A stretch of 64,000 nucleotides of DNA. It comes from Elusimicrobiota bacterium. Its GTDB lineage: Bacteria > Elusimicrobiota > Elusimicrobia > UBA1565 > UBA9628. The stretch covers positions 2,063,047-2,127,046 of the forward strand of contig CP096137.1 of assembly GCA_023213235.1 (NCBI GenBank), given 5' to 3'. Made by a program: the position numbers and the translations under genes. The notes below the pieces were generated by a model. That model was not told the origin of the DNA. It saw only the letters and a program-made list of their open reading frames with translations, and made no database searches. Below are positions 51,701 to 62,366 of this stretch, piece by piece. Position 1 is the first letter of the stretch. Each line of letters opens with the position of its first letter.

Positions 51701-54700
51701 GCGGCCAAGATCCTCGCCGGCTCGATCAGCACCGGCAAGCTGGCCACCGACTCGGTCACCGGCGTGAAGATCCTGGCGGGCACGATCGACACGGCCAAGC
51801 TCAACGCCACGATCCAGGCCCAGCTGGCGCAGTCGGGCACTGTGGCCGACGGCGCGGTCAACACCAACAAGTTGGCGACCGACGCGGTCACGACGATCAA
51901 GATTCTGGACGCGAACGTCACCGGCCAGAAGATCGCCAACGCGGCCATCGATACCAACAAGCTGGCCACCGATTCCGTCACCGGCGTGAAGATTCTCGCC
52001 GGCACGATCGACACCGCTAAGCTCAACGCCTCCATCCAGGCCCAGTTGTCGCTCGCTGGGACCGTCCTCGACGGCACCGTCAGCACCAACAAGCTCACCA
52101 CCGACGCGGTGACGACCATCAAGATCCTGGATGCCAACGTCACCACCCAGAAGATCGCCAACGCCGCCATCGATACCAACAAGCTGGCCACCGACTCCGT
52201 GACCGGCGTGAAGATCCTCGCCGGCACGATCGACACCGCCAAGCTCAACGCCACGATCCAGGCGCAGCTGGCGCAGTCGGGCACGGTCGCCGACGGCGCC
52301 GTCAACACGAACAAGCTCGCCACCGACGCCGTCACTACCATTAAGATCCTGGACGCGAACGTCACGACCCAGAAGATCGCCAATGCCGCGATCGATACGA
52401 ACAAGCTGGCCACTGACGCCGTGACGACGGCCAAGATTCTGGCGGGGGCGGTCGACACCGGGAAGCTGGCCACCGACTCGGTCACCGGCGTGAAGATCCT
52501 CGCCGGCACGATCGACACCGCCAAGCTCAACGCCACGATCCAGGCGCAGCTGGCGCAGTCGGGCACGGTCGCCGACGGCGCCGTCAACACGAACAAGCTC
52601 GCCACCGACGCCGTCACTACCATTAAGATCCTGGACGCGAACGTCACGACCCAGAAGATCGCCAACGCCGCCATCGACACGAACAAGCTGGCCACTGACG
52701 CCGTGACGACGGCCAAGATCCTGGCGGGGGCGGTCGACACCTCGAAGCTGGCCACCGACTCGGTCACCGGCGTGAAGATTCTCGCCGGCACGATCGACAC
52801 CGCCAAGCTCAACCCCACCATCCAGGCCCAGTTGGCGCAGGCGGGGACCGTCGCCGACGGCGCGGTCAACACCAACAAGCTGGCCACCGATGCGGTGACG
52901 ACCATCAAGATCCTCGACGCCAACGTCACCACTCAGAAGATCGCCAACGCCGCCATCGACACCAACAAGCTGGCCACCGACTCGGTCACCGGCGTGAAGA
53001 TCCTGGCCGGCGCGGTCGACACCAACAAGCTCGCGACGGACTCCGTCACGGCAGCCAAGATCCTCGCCGGCTCGATCAGCACCGGTAAGCTGGCCACCGA
53101 CGCTGTGACGACCATCAAGATCCTCGACGCCAACGTCACCACCCAGAAGATCGCCAATGCCGCCATCGACACGAACAAGCTCGCCACCGACTCGGTCACC
53201 GGCGTGAAGATCCTGGCCGGCACGATCGATACCGCCAAGCTGAACGCCACGATCCAGGCGCAGCTGGCGCAGTCGGGCACGGTCGCCGACGGTGCCGTCA
53301 ACACGAACAAGCTCGCCACCGACGCCGTCACTACCATTAAGATCCTGGACGCCAACGTCACCACCCAGAAGATCGCCAACGCGGCCATCGACACGGCCAA
53401 GCTCGCCACTGACTCGGTCACGACGGCCAAGATTCTGGCCGGCGCGGTCGACACCGGCAAGCTCGCGACCGACTCGGTCACCGGCGTGAAGATCCTCGCC
53501 GGTACGATCGATACGGCCAAGCTCAACGCCACGATCCAGGCACAGCTCGCCCAGGCTGGGACGGTCGCGGATGGCTCGGTTACCACCAACAAGCTCGCCA
53601 CCGACGCGGTCACGACCATCAAGATCCTGGATGCGAATGTGACGACCCAGAAGATCGCCAACGCCGCGGTCGACACCGCCAAGCTCGCCACTGACGCCGT
53701 CACGACCATCAAGATTCTGGACGCGAACGTCACGACCCAGAAGCTGGCCAACGCGGCCGTCGACACGGCCAAGCTGGCGACCGATGCCGTCACGACGACT
53801 AAGATCCTGGCCGGCGCGGTCGATACCTCCAAGCTGGCCACCGACTCGGTGACGGGCGTGAAGATCCTGGCGGGCACGATCGACACGGCCAAGCTCAACG
53901 CGACCATCCAGGCTCAGTTGGCCCAGGCGGGGACCGTCGCCGATGGCTCGGTTACCACTAATAAGATCGCGACCGACGCCGTCACGACCATCAAGATTCT
54001 CGATGCCAACGTCACCACCCAGAAGATCGCCAACGCCGCCATCGATACGGCCAAGCTCGCCACCGACTCGGTCACCGGCGTGAAGATACTTGCAGGCGCC
54101 GTCGACACCAACAAGCTCGCGACGGACTCCGTCACGACGGCGAAGATTCTCGCGGGCGCGGTCAACACAGCCAAGCTCGCGACCGACGCCGTCACCACCA
54201 TCAAGATCCTGGACGCCAATGTGACGACCGCGAAGATAGCGAACGCTTCGATCGATACGTCGAAGCTGGCCACTGACTCGGTCACCGGCGCGAAGATCCT
54301 GGCCGGCACCATCGACACCGCGAAGCTCAATTCCACCATCCAAGCTCAGCTTCAGAATATCGGAACCGTCGGGCCGGGCTCAGTGGATACCGCCAAGCTC
54401 GCCACCGACGCGGTCACGACGATCAAGATTCTGGATGCCAACGTCACCGGTCAGAAGATCGCCGACGCGGCCATCAGCACGAACAAGCTGGCGACCGACT
54501 CGGTCACGTCGGTGAAGATCCTGGCGGGGGCGGTTGACACCAATAAGCTCGCGACCGATTCCGTCACGACGGCCAAGATTCTCGGCGGTGCGGTCGACAC
54601 CGGCAAACTCGCGACGGACTCCGTCACGAGTGCGAAGATCCTCAACGGCGCCGTCGACACCAACAAGCTCGCCACGGACTCGGTCACGACGGCCAAGATT

Positions 54701-55348
54701 CTCAACGGCTCCATCAATACGGGCAAGCTTTTGAACGGGTCCGTGACCGGCGAGAAGCAGGTGACCGCCATTCCGAAGAACATCCAGGTCTTCACTGGCA
54801 ACGGGACCTGGACTCGGCCCGCCGGAGTCAATGCGGTCTGGGTGCGTTGCTGGGGCGGCGGCGGCGGCGGCGGTACCGCGGGTGCCAACGCCTCCGACGG
54901 CGGCGGCGGCTCCGGCGGCTACGGCGAGGGTCTCATTGCGGTTACCGGCAACGTGACCGTCACGATCCCTGCGGGCGGCGCCGCCAACAATGCGGGAACC
55001 GTGGCGGCGACCACCTTCGCCGGCGTCACGACGCTCACGGTCAACGGCGGCACGGGCACCACGGGCGCCGCGGGCGGCGCCGGCGCGACGGCCGGGTCGG
55101 GCGGCATCATCAACCTCCCCGGACAAGTCGGCGGCGACGGCTTCGCGGCGGACGGCGGGCGGTCCGGCGACGGCGGGAGCGCCCCGATGGGCGGAGCCGG
55201 CGGCAAGGGTCAGTGCGGCGGCAACGCGGCCGGCGGGAGCACGGCGGGTGATCCCGGCCAGGTCCCGGGCGGCGGCGGCGCGGGCGGCTGCGAAGCGGCT
55301 GGAGCCGGTGCCGCGGGCGCCTCCGGCATGTGCATCGTGTCCTACTAA
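33783..55348 (+). CDS. Giant secreted decad-repeat fibre protein, about 7,190 aa, frame broken once near the start
   Basis: Start at ATG 33783 (or 33792/33804) gives a signal peptide (RHLLPLLALLLLPASLGSAAG). A globular domain typical of bacterial and phage fibre proteins follows (RINFQGKLLDTSFVPRNG, FRIFDAPAGGNLLWGPEN, VVNGVFAVQLG, MSPRQQLVASPYALVAAGLA). The frame slips at the G run 34079-34083 (5 for 6) and then stays open for 21 kb. From about 34,486 to 54,765 the protein is a solenoid-like array of ten-residue units of form x-A-V/I-x-T-x-K-I/L-x-x, with an aliphatic residue at every fifth position and Lys at a fixed place. About 70 copies of a 14-residue insert (NATIQAQLAxxGTVAD) interrupt it. 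The last 200 residues form a Gly-rich domain (AVWVRCWGGGGGGG...) like phage tail-fibre tips. No repeat cysteines, no membrane anchor. Probably an extracellular fibre or adhesin; secretion route unknown. Confidence 0.88.
35321..35750 (+). repeat. Dispersed duplication inside the giant gene, partner at 44561-44990
   Basis: About 420 bp nearly identical to 44561-44990, including the unusual DANITTQKIANAAID decads and the ALAG form of the insert. Confidence 0.75.
35548..38950 (+). repeat. Higher-order tandem repeat, 1,230-bp unit, about 2.8 copies
   Basis: Blocks beginning near 35548, 36778 and 38008 are almost identical at DNA level, including synonymous sites, and spaced exactly 1,230 bp. The third copy diverges near 38950. 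Rare differences exist: copies 1 and 3 encode GAVETSKL where copy 2 encodes GAVDTSKL. Confidence 0.85.
44561..44990 (+). repeat. Dispersed duplication inside the giant gene, partner at 35321-35750
   Basis: An island of the ALAG-type insert sequence within a region where the inserts are otherwise AQSG/AQAG. Identity to 35321-35750 points to recombination or conversion over 9.2 kb. Confidence 0.75.
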
Positions 55349-55354
55349 ACGCCG

Positions 55355-56282
55355 CTAGCGCTTAGTCTGAACGGCGTCGACTTCCTGGTAAACGATCGAG
55401 GAGATCTCGCGGATGACGCCGCTGAGCGCGTCGAAGTCCTCGCCGCGCGTCATCACGCACAGCACGTAGTGCTTCGTCGGGTGATAGATGATTCCGCAGT
55501 CGTGCAGCTGCTTCGTCTTCTTTCCCTCGAAGGACCGCTCTCCGAACTTGTGGGCGACGGTCACGCCGGGAGGCACGCCTGCGGCCAAGGCGTTTTTGAA
55601 CTGCGAGGCGGCCAAGTACTCGAGCGCCTTCTGCGACATGGCCTTGTCGAGGTAAGACGCGTTGTAGAGGATGCGGAAGAAGGCCGCGTACTCCCGGACC
55701 GACATGCTGTCGTCGAGCGAGCGGACCGCCGGAATCAGCATGCCGAAGTCGCGGAACACCTCGTTGAGCGGCTCGTCGCCGATCACGGTGCGCAGAGTGA
55801 CGACCGAGTCGTTGTCCGAGTGGGCGATCATCGCGCGCAGGAGCTCGTCGACCGAATACTCCACGCCGCGCTTGAGGACGGATTCGCCGAAGTCGGAGCG
55901 GCTGAGCTGGGGTGGTTCGTTGAGCAGGCGGCGACCCAGCAGGGCTGGGTCCTTCTCCGCTTCCTTCAAGGTCGCCATCATCATCGGGACCTTCATGAGG
56001 CTCGCGGGCGAGAATTGATCGTCCTGTCCGACTCCGAAGATGGGGCCGTTCTCGAGGTCACGGAAATAGATCGAGATCTGCGAGGCCTTCCCGCTCTTCT
56101 TGGCCTCGGCCGCGGCCCGGCGGATCTTGTAGTCGAACGGAAGCAGCTCGGTGAACTCGACTTCGGAGCCCACGGAGAGAAGCGGATTCAGCAGTTTGTA
56201 GGCCGCGGGGGAGGGGAACGCGGCGCGGGGCGCACGCGGAAAGCAAAACGAGCGAAATGACGACGGTGAGATTTCTCTTCAC
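55355..56282 (-). CDS. Beta-lactamase-fold serine hydrolase, lipoprotein, frame broken
   Basis: Start GTG 56282 gives the lipoprotein signal MKRNLTVVISLVLLSAC. The rest, in another frame, is a class A beta-lactamase-like domain (Beta-lactamase2 type). It has S-x-x-K as SLMKVP, SDN in AHSDNDSV, and a K-[TS]-G-like HKFGE where Phe replaces Thr/Ser. The frame change between about 56,210 and 56,235 needs two restored bases, for example one C in each of two runs of four, giving about 309 residues. It may be a penicillin-recognising hydrolase rather than a resistance enzyme. A -10 box TAGAAT lies seven bases upstream. Convergent with the giant gene, six bases apart. Confidence 0.8.
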
Positions 56283-56289
56283 CCCTATA

Positions 56290-56295
56290 ATTCTA
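56290..56295 (-). promoter_or_regulatory. -10 box (near-leaderless) of the beta-lactamase-like gene
   Basis: TAGAAT on the minus strand, seven bases before the GTG at 56282. Confidence 0.4.
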
Positions 56296-56297
56296 GA

Positions 56298-58009
56298 TTA
56301 TCGCGACGAGGACTGCGATTGCAGCCGTGTGACGCCCGCGCGGGCGTCGAGCAGAGGGCCGAACTTCGGGTCAAGCGCCAGCGCGGCGTCGTACTCGCGC
56401 GCGGCGTCGGCGAGGCGCTCCTTGAAGCCCAGGTCGTAGTGAATGCGAGCCGAGCCGGCGGCGATGTAATGAGACATCGCCAACCGGGGGTGGCAGGCCA
56501 GGGCCTCGCGCGCGTCGGCGTCGGCCAACGCGAGAAGCGCCAAGCGCGCTTCGACGTTCCGGTCGGCATTGATCCAGTCGGTGATCGCATTGAACTCGCC
56601 CATCAGGTAGGACAGCTCGCAGGTGCGCGAGCGCCTCGCCCGCGCGATCGTCACGCGCGCCTCGGCGAATCGGCCGGCGACGTGCGCCCTGAGCCCCCGC
56701 TTATAGACGAGGTCGTTGCGTAGCGAGTCGGCCGCGTAGAGCAGACCGGCGGATAACAGCAGCGCCGGCACGACGAGGACGGCGCGGGGGAAAGCCGCGT
56801 TTTCGTCGGCGCGCGCGAGCGAGACGAGCAAACCCGCGCACAGCGCGGCGGCGATCCAGACCTCGGTCGCGACCGGATTGAGCTGCAGGTTGACCCAGAG
56901 CGCGAGCAGGCCCGCGCAGAGGGCCGCGGGCAGGCGCCGGTCCTTCGCCGCGCCCAGGGCCGCGGCGGCGGCGCCCAGGAGCGCGGCGAGGAGCCAAAAG
57001 TAGGCCGCCGTTCCCGGCAGGCCGAGGCTCGAGAGGACGTGCAAGAGGTCGTTGTGGGCGTAGGCCTGGTAGTGGTTGGCGCCCGCGATCGTGACGAAGG
57101 CGTCGGTGCGGTGGAGCTTGAACGCCTCGGCGAAGCCGTCGGGGCCCCAGCCGAGCCAGGGGCGGGCAAGAAAGAGGTTCACAGACGTCTTCCAGACCTC
57201 GCGGCGGCCCTGATCCGACACCGAAGCGCCGGCGCGGCACGCCCAAGCGACGGCTCCGGCTGCGAGGAGTACCGCCAGCGCGGCCGAGGAGCGCAGCGCC
57301 CGGCGCGCGTCCCAGCGGCTGATCAAAGCATAGGCCGCCGTTCCGATAGCGGCCGCGGCCATGGCGCCGCGCGAGCCGCTGGCGGCCAGGCCCGCGGCGA
57401 CGAGGGCCGCCGCGATCCACGCCTCCGCCCCGCGCTCGCGGTCGGCGCGCCAGATCGCGGCCGGGACGAGCAGGGCCAGGTAGGCGCCGAGGTCGACGGG
57501 GCTGCCCAAGGTCGACACCGCGCGCGCGCCCGTGGGCAGCTCGTTCAGGCTCAGGACCGGGTCCCAGCCGAGCCGCTGGACGACCGCGTAGGCGCCCACG
57601 GCCGCCGACGCCCGGGACAGCAGGCGCAGGACGGCGTCCTCGCGCTCCCGGGCGCCTCGGGCGGCGAGCTGCGCCGCGGCCGCGACGAGCGTCATGCCCC
57701 AGACGCCATGGACGTAGGAGTCGTAGCGTCCGAGATAGCTGATCCGGAGGTCGGAGGAGAAGAACGCGGACAGAGCCGCCGCCGCGAGCAGGGCCGCCAG
57801 CGGCAGGTCGAGCGCGGTGCGGCCCGCGGCGAGAACCGCCGGCCGCGCCGCCGCGCCCCAGGCGGCGAGGCAGAGGCCGAGATTGACCGCGACGAACTTC
57901 GGGAGCGTGAACTCGGCGACGGCGGCCGGCGTCCAGACGAGGGGACGGCCGCGGCGAGGACGAGGAACGCGGCGTCGACGGCCGGACCCGCCTTGGGCGC
58001 GGGCTTCAC
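56298..58009 (-). CDS. O-antigen ligase (Wzy_C)-like membrane protein with C-terminal TPRs, frame broken once
   Basis: About 570 residues. Some 10-12 hydrophobic segments are followed by a soluble tail with TPR-like helices (ARLALLALADADAREALACHP, ERLADAAREYDAALALDPKFGPLL). The central loop has ASGSRGAMAAAAIG, then RPWLGWGPDGFAEAF and HNDLLHVLSSLGLPGTAAYFWLL, the signatures of the O-antigen ligase/polymerase family. Such proteins join glycans to lipid A-core or to proteins in the periplasm. The frame slips in the G run 57941-57944 (4 for 5, giving AVPLVWTPAAVAEF). GTG start one base after the stop of the upstream regulator. The acceptor cannot be told. Confidence 0.82.
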
Positions 58010-58010
58010 G

Positions 58011-58709
58011 TCACGCCTTGGCGGTGGCCGGGTTGAAGCGGTAGCCCAGGCCGTGGACGGTCTGGATCATGTCCGAGGAGGCGCCGAGCTTGCGGCGCAG
58101 GGACTCGACGTGCTTGTCGAGCGTGCGCGTCTCCACGCTGCCCGGGTAGTTCCAGACCGCGGCGAGCAGCTCGTCGCGCTTGAACGCTCGGTCCGGATGC
58201 TTGAGGAGGTGCGAGAGCAGGTCGAACTCGAGGCGGGTCAGGTCCAGCGGCTTGCCGCCGATCGTCGCCTGGCGGGCGATCAGCTTGAGCGTGACCGGGC
58301 CGCCGGAGAGCACGGTCGCCGTCTCCTCCGGCGTCCCGCCGTTGAGCACCGCGCGGCGCAGCAAGGTGCGCACGCGGGCGAGGAAGATCGCGGGCTGGAA
58401 GGGGCGCGCGATCGCGTCGTCGGCGCCGGCGTCGAGCATCGCGACCGTGCCGCGCGAGTCGGCCTTCGGATCGACGCACAGGACGGGCAGGAGGCGGAAC
58501 TCCTCCTCGCCGCGCAGGCGCTTGACGAACCCCGCGGCGTCGTCGCCGTCGCCGAAGGCGACGACCAGCATGTGGGGCTTCTCCGCGCGCAGGAACGCGC
58601 CGCCGCGGGCCGGGTCCGAGAACTCGACGGCGCGATGGCCGCCGCTCTCGAGCAGGGAGACGACCTGCCCGCGCAGCTTCGCGTTGTCGGCGCCGACCGC
58701 GACGATCAT
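58011..58709 (-). CDS. OmpR/PhoB-family regulator with a degenerate receiver domain
   Basis: The 232-residue protein has an N-terminal receiver fold (1-125) and a C-terminal winged-helix DNA-binding domain (about 135-230) with LTRLEFDLLSHLLKHPDRAFKRDELLAAVW, TRTLDKHVESLRRKLG and IQTVHGLGYRF, fully typical. The receiver lacks the phosphorylation site: the acidic pair is replaced (IVAVGADNAKLRG), the phospho-Asp position is Ala (PHMLVVAFGDGDD), and the conserved Lys is Arg (AIARPF). It should therefore work without phosphorylation, as an orphan. No kinase is adjacent. ATG at 58709 with GAGGA upstream, seven bases after the mutase stop. Confidence 0.88.
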   Translation of the reverse strand: MIVAVGADNAKLRGQVVSLLESGGHRAVEFSDPARGGAFLRAEKPHMLVVAFGDGDDAAGFVKRLRGEEEFRLLPVLCVDPKADSRGTVAMLDAGADDAIARPFQPAIFLARVRTLLRRAVLNGGTPEETATVLSGGPVTLKLIARQATIGGKPLDLTRLEFDLLSHLLKHPDRAFKRDELLAAVWNYPGSVETRTLDKHVESLRRKLGASSDMIQTVHGLGYRFNPATAKA

Positions 58710-58716
58710 CGGATCC

Positions 58717-60325
<1,609 letters not shown>

Positions 60326-60329
<4 letters not shown>

Positions 60330-61160
60330 CGGCGCTCCTTCCTCGCCTTGGCGCGCCGCTCTTCCATCTTGCGCTGCATCTCCTGGCGGCGCTGCTGGCC
60401 GCGGTCGGCCTTCTCGCGGCGAGCGCGCTCGACGTTCTCGCGCGCGGCCTGGCGCTTCTCGAGGACGGCCTTGCGGCGCTCGCGCATGCGCTCGAGAGCC
60501 TTCTTGCGCAGTTCCTGGCGGCGCTCCGGGGCAGCGCCTTCCAGCGCGCCTTGATGGCCGCGAGACGGCGGCCGTGGCCGCGCATCTGCGCGCGCCGGGC
60601 GGCGAAGCGCTTGATCTGGAAGGCGTGCTGGGGGCCGCGCCTTTGGCGACCGAGGTTTCCTGATTGGAGATCAGGAGCTCGGGCGTTCCGCCCGCCGCGC
60701 CCGTGACCTCGACCTTGCCCTCGTCGAAGACGCCGACGTGGGAGTCTTCACCGTCGACCTCCACGCCGAACTCCGTGCCGCGGACCGCGGCGACCGCGCT
60801 CGTCGTGCGCACCCGGAAGCGCTGCGTCCCGAGCTTCTGGATCTTCGCGAGCAGCGAGCCGGCCGCGAGGAAGAAGGAGGAGTCCGCCTTGTCGGACTTC
60901 TCGATCTTGAGGTCGGATTTCTCGCGCACGGTGATCAGGCTGCCGCCGTCGAGCGCGACCTCGGCCGAGCCGCCCTCGCCGACGACGACCCGGTCGCCCT
61001 CCTCGAGAGGCATGTCGGCCTCGCCCGACACCTCGGGCGAGCCGTCGGCGGGCTGGACGGACACGTCGCCGGACACGTCGCCGAGGCGCGCGTCCCAATT
61101 CTCGGCGAACGCCGGGACGGCGAGCGCGAGGACGAGGACGGCGCGGAAGAAGGTCTTCAT
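60326..61160 (-). CDS. Secreted FecR-domain protein with a highly charged helical tail, frame broken twice
   Basis: Signal peptide [19 protein letters not shown], then a FecR-like domain (residues about 20-170) with [33 protein letters not shown], and [21 protein letters not shown] followed by [11 protein letters not shown]. After two repaired slips (G run 60630-60634, 5 for 6; G run 60528-60531, 4 for 5) the chain continues as a long Arg/Lys/Glu helix ([19 protein letters not shown]...) to a stop overlapping the mutase start. Total about 278 residues. Periplasmic FecR domains of this kind are usually ligand or structural modules. The strongly basic coiled-coil tail is unusual. Confidence 0.78.
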
Positions 61161-62315
61161 GCGGTGAGCTCCACTTTGACGAATTGATGCTTGCCCATCT
61201 TGAGGGTGAACGAGGCCGGCGCGCTCACGGGGGCGTCGGCGGCGGCCTTGACCCCGTCGATCTGCACGCCGCCCTGCAGGATCAGGCGTCGCGCCTCGCC
61301 GAGCGACTTGGCCGCGCCCGCGTCGACGATCAGCTTGGCCAGCGCGATGCCGGGTACGGCGCGCACGACGCGCAGGTCGGTCGGCAGTTCCTTCTTGGAG
61401 AACGTCGACTCGAAGTAGGCGAGGGCCTCGTCGCCGGCCGCGGCGCCGTGGTACTTCGCCACGAGCGTCCGGGCGAGCTCCTTCTTGGCCTTCATCGGGT
61501 GCGAGGTCTTCACCGCCTCGAGGTCGGCGTCGGTCAGCAGCTCGTAGTACGAGAGCATCAGCTCGTCGGAGACGCGCATGGTCTTGCCGAACATGTCGTT
61601 CGGGGCGTCGTTGAGCGCGATCGAGTTGCCGTAGGACTTCGACATCTTCTTCTCGCCGTCGAGGCCGACGAGCAGCGGCACGGTCAGCGCGACCTGCGCC
61701 TCCTGGCCGGCGTCCTGCTGCATCTTGCGGCCCATGAGCAGGTTCGTGAGCTGGTCGTTGCCCCCGAGCTCCACGTCGGCCTTCACGGCGACGGAGTCGA
61801 AGCCCTGCAGCAACGGGTAAAGAACTTCCAGCAGGGAGATGGGGGAGTTCTCGCCCATGCGCTTCTTGAAGTCCTCGCGCGCGAGCACCTGCTGGACCGT
61901 GTGCTTCTTGAGCGTGTCGAGCAGGTTGTCGCGCATGAAGGGAACGAGCCATTCGGAATTGAAGCGGAGCTCGGTGCGCGTCTCGTCGAGGACCTTGAAC
62001 GCCTGCGAGCGGTAGGTCTCGGCGTTCTTCTTCACCTCGTCGGCCGTCAGCGTCGGACGCGTCGAGTCGCGGCCCGAGGGATCGCCGACCATCGCCGTGA
62101 AGTCGCCGATGATGAGGACCGCCGTGTGGCCGAGGTCCTGGAACTGGCGCAGCTTCGTGAGCACGACGGAGTGGCCCAGATGGAGGTCGGAAGAGGTCGG
62201 ATCCACGCCCAGTTTGACGCGCAAAGTCCGTCCGGAGCTCAGCTTTTGGCGAGCTCCGCGTCGCTGACGAGAGACACCGTCCCTCGTTTCAGGCGTTCCA
62301 GAGGGGTTTTTCCAC
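61157..62315 (-). CDS. tyrS: Tyrosyl-tRNA synthetase, frame broken twice near the N-terminus
   Basis: Class I synthetase, about 386 residues when repaired. It has HIGH as DLHLGHS in [55 protein letters not shown] in [10 protein letters not shown], and a C-terminal S4 domain ([20 protein letters not shown]). The expected N-terminus ([29 protein letters not shown]) is found starting at GTG 62315 only after restoring one base near 62299-62302 and one in the T run 62244-62247 (coding-strand A run, 4 for 5). TAATAT lies ten bases upstream of the GTG. ATGA overlap with the FecR gene. Confidence 0.94.
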
Positions 62316-62366
62316 GTTATTAGGAATATTACCTCATCTCGGCGCGGCCCGGCCATGCCATTTACG

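Larger units (their letters stand above)
34486..54765 (+). repeat. 30-bp (ten-residue) coding repeat array with 42-bp inserts
   Basis: Basic unit 30 bp. Inserts encoding NATIQAQLA(L/Q)(A/S)GTVAD recur about 70 times. Distances between inserts are 222, 282, 312, 372, 402 or 432 bp, that is 222 plus a multiple of 30. This implies about 575 decads by arithmetic. The commonest block is 222 bp: five full decads plus one decad joined to the insert. Confidence 0.9.

Noticed and set aside
34561..54339. Dozens of short minus-strand frames of the form LSLAVSIVPARIFTPVTESVA
   Set aside because: The same repeat read in a second antisense frame. Their regular 222/282-bp spacing follows the repeat, not genes.
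33779..54343. A 6,854-codon open frame on the minus strand across the whole repeat array
   Set aside because: It mirrors the giant plus-strand gene. The 30-bp unit happens to contain no stop in that frame, so the frame stays open by periodicity. It has no signal peptide, ribosome site or recognisable domain, and the plus frame has all of these.
34486..54765. CRISPR-like appearance of regular short repeats
   Set aside because: The units are contiguous, translate in one frame without breaks, lack unique spacers, and no cas genes are present.
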